The notes below the pieces were generated by a model. That model was not told the DNA's origin and did no database searches. It was given only the letters and a program-made list of their open reading frames with translations. Positions 5,137 to 5,873 of a stretch of 5,873 bases of DNA are shown piece by piece. The number at the start of each line of letters is the position of its first letter. Positions within the stretch are counted from its first letter, which is position 1. Both the position numbers and the translations under genes were made by a program. The stretch is from LGRD01 sp031378125 (GTDB taxonomy: Bacteria > Pseudomonadota > Gammaproteobacteria > Burkholderiales > Burkholderiaceae_C), in NCBI GenBank assembly GCA_031378125.1, contig JANNDW010000376.1, positions 1-5,873 of the forward strand, written 5' to 3'.

Positions 5137-5164
5137 CTTGAAAGCCCACACCTTATCCACACGT
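5137..5164 (+). promoter_or_regulatory. Candidate heat-shock (sigma-32) promoter for dnaK
   Basis: CTTGAAA at 5137-5143 is an exact match to the sigma-32 -35 consensus. After 13 bases CCACACGT (5157-5164) matches five of the seven defined positions of the CCCCATNT -10 element. Transcription would start about 30 bases upstream of the dnaK ATG. This fits the known heat-shock control of dnaK in proteobacteria. No CIRCE element is present, so HrcA control is not indicated. Confidence 0.5.
5153..5161 (+). other. Perfect DnaA box within the dnaK promoter region
   Basis: TTATCCACA at 5153-5161 is an exact match to the high-affinity DnaA box consensus. It spans the end of the spacer and the start of the -10 element of the candidate dnaK promoter, so bound DnaA would compete with RNA polymerase there. 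It is a single box with no clear second copy, so an origin is not implied. Occupancy is unproven. Confidence 0.4.
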
Positions 5165-5188
5165 TAAGAACAACTCAATCCAGTTCTC

Positions 5189-5193
5189 AGGAG
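5189..5193 (+). promoter_or_regulatory. Ribosome binding site of dnaK
   Basis: AGGAG at 5189-5193 lies eight bases before the dnaK ATG. It is the strongest plus-strand Shine-Dalgarno sequence in the window, as expected for an abundant chaperone. Confidence 0.8.
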
Positions 5194-5201
5194 CAAACAC
5201 C

Positions 5202-5873
<672 letters not shown>

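Noticed and set aside
5096..5161. A replication origin between grpE and dnaK
   Set aside because: There is only one DnaA box, no AT-rich unwinding region, and no dnaA, dnaN, parAB or rep gene nearby.
4432..5201. A CIRCE element (HrcA operator) before grpE or dnaK
   Set aside because: I looked for the TTAGCACTC / GAGTGCTAA inverted repeat in both intergenic regions and found no copy.

Overview
The window looks like chromosomal DNA of a GC-rich betaproteobacterium, most likely Burkholderiales and probably Comamonadaceae. The basis is the strong G/C third-position bias, a Bug-type (TctC) periplasmic binding protein, a TctD/TctE-type two-component pair, and an hslR-grpE-dnaK order. The family assignment is inferred from gene content and protein style; no database was searched.

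Layout: positions 1-1687 (minus strand) carry a tripartite tricarboxylate transporter operon in the order tctC-tctB-tctA, with tctA cut by the left edge. A 153-bp divergent intergenic region (1688-1840) holds a plausible tctC promoter, a repeat-rich candidate operator and a structured leader for the regulator. Positions 1841-3990 (plus) encode an OmpR-family response regulator and its histidine kinase, joined by an ATGA overlap. Twenty-one bases later hslR (Hsp15, 4012-4431) begins. After a 125-bp gap comes grpE (4557-5093), then a 108-bp gap rich in signals, then dnaK (5202 onwards), cut by the right edge.

Two functional modules sit back to back. In the first, the TctE-like kinase probably senses a carboxylate or related signal in the periplasm and phosphorylates the TctD-like regulator, which probably activates the divergent tctCBA operon. 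TctC then captures the substrate in the periplasm and hands it to the TctA/TctB membrane permease. The second is the protein-quality-control module: Hsp15 (ribosome rescue), GrpE (nucleotide exchange factor) and DnaK (Hsp70).

The gene content is ordinary and I see no new multi-gene system. The parts worth a second look are small-scale. They are: two minicistrons, each ending in an ATGA overlap with the start of the next gene (before tctA and before hslR); a hairpin that buries the tctA start codon; four in-frame 15-bp repeats at the start of the kinase gene; a perfect 11-bp duplication across the hslR start; 11-bp-phased repeats upstream of tctC; and a dnaK leader combining a nested inverted repeat, a heat-shock-like promoter and a perfect DnaA box. 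There are no RNA genes, mobile elements or CRISPR arrays that I can support.
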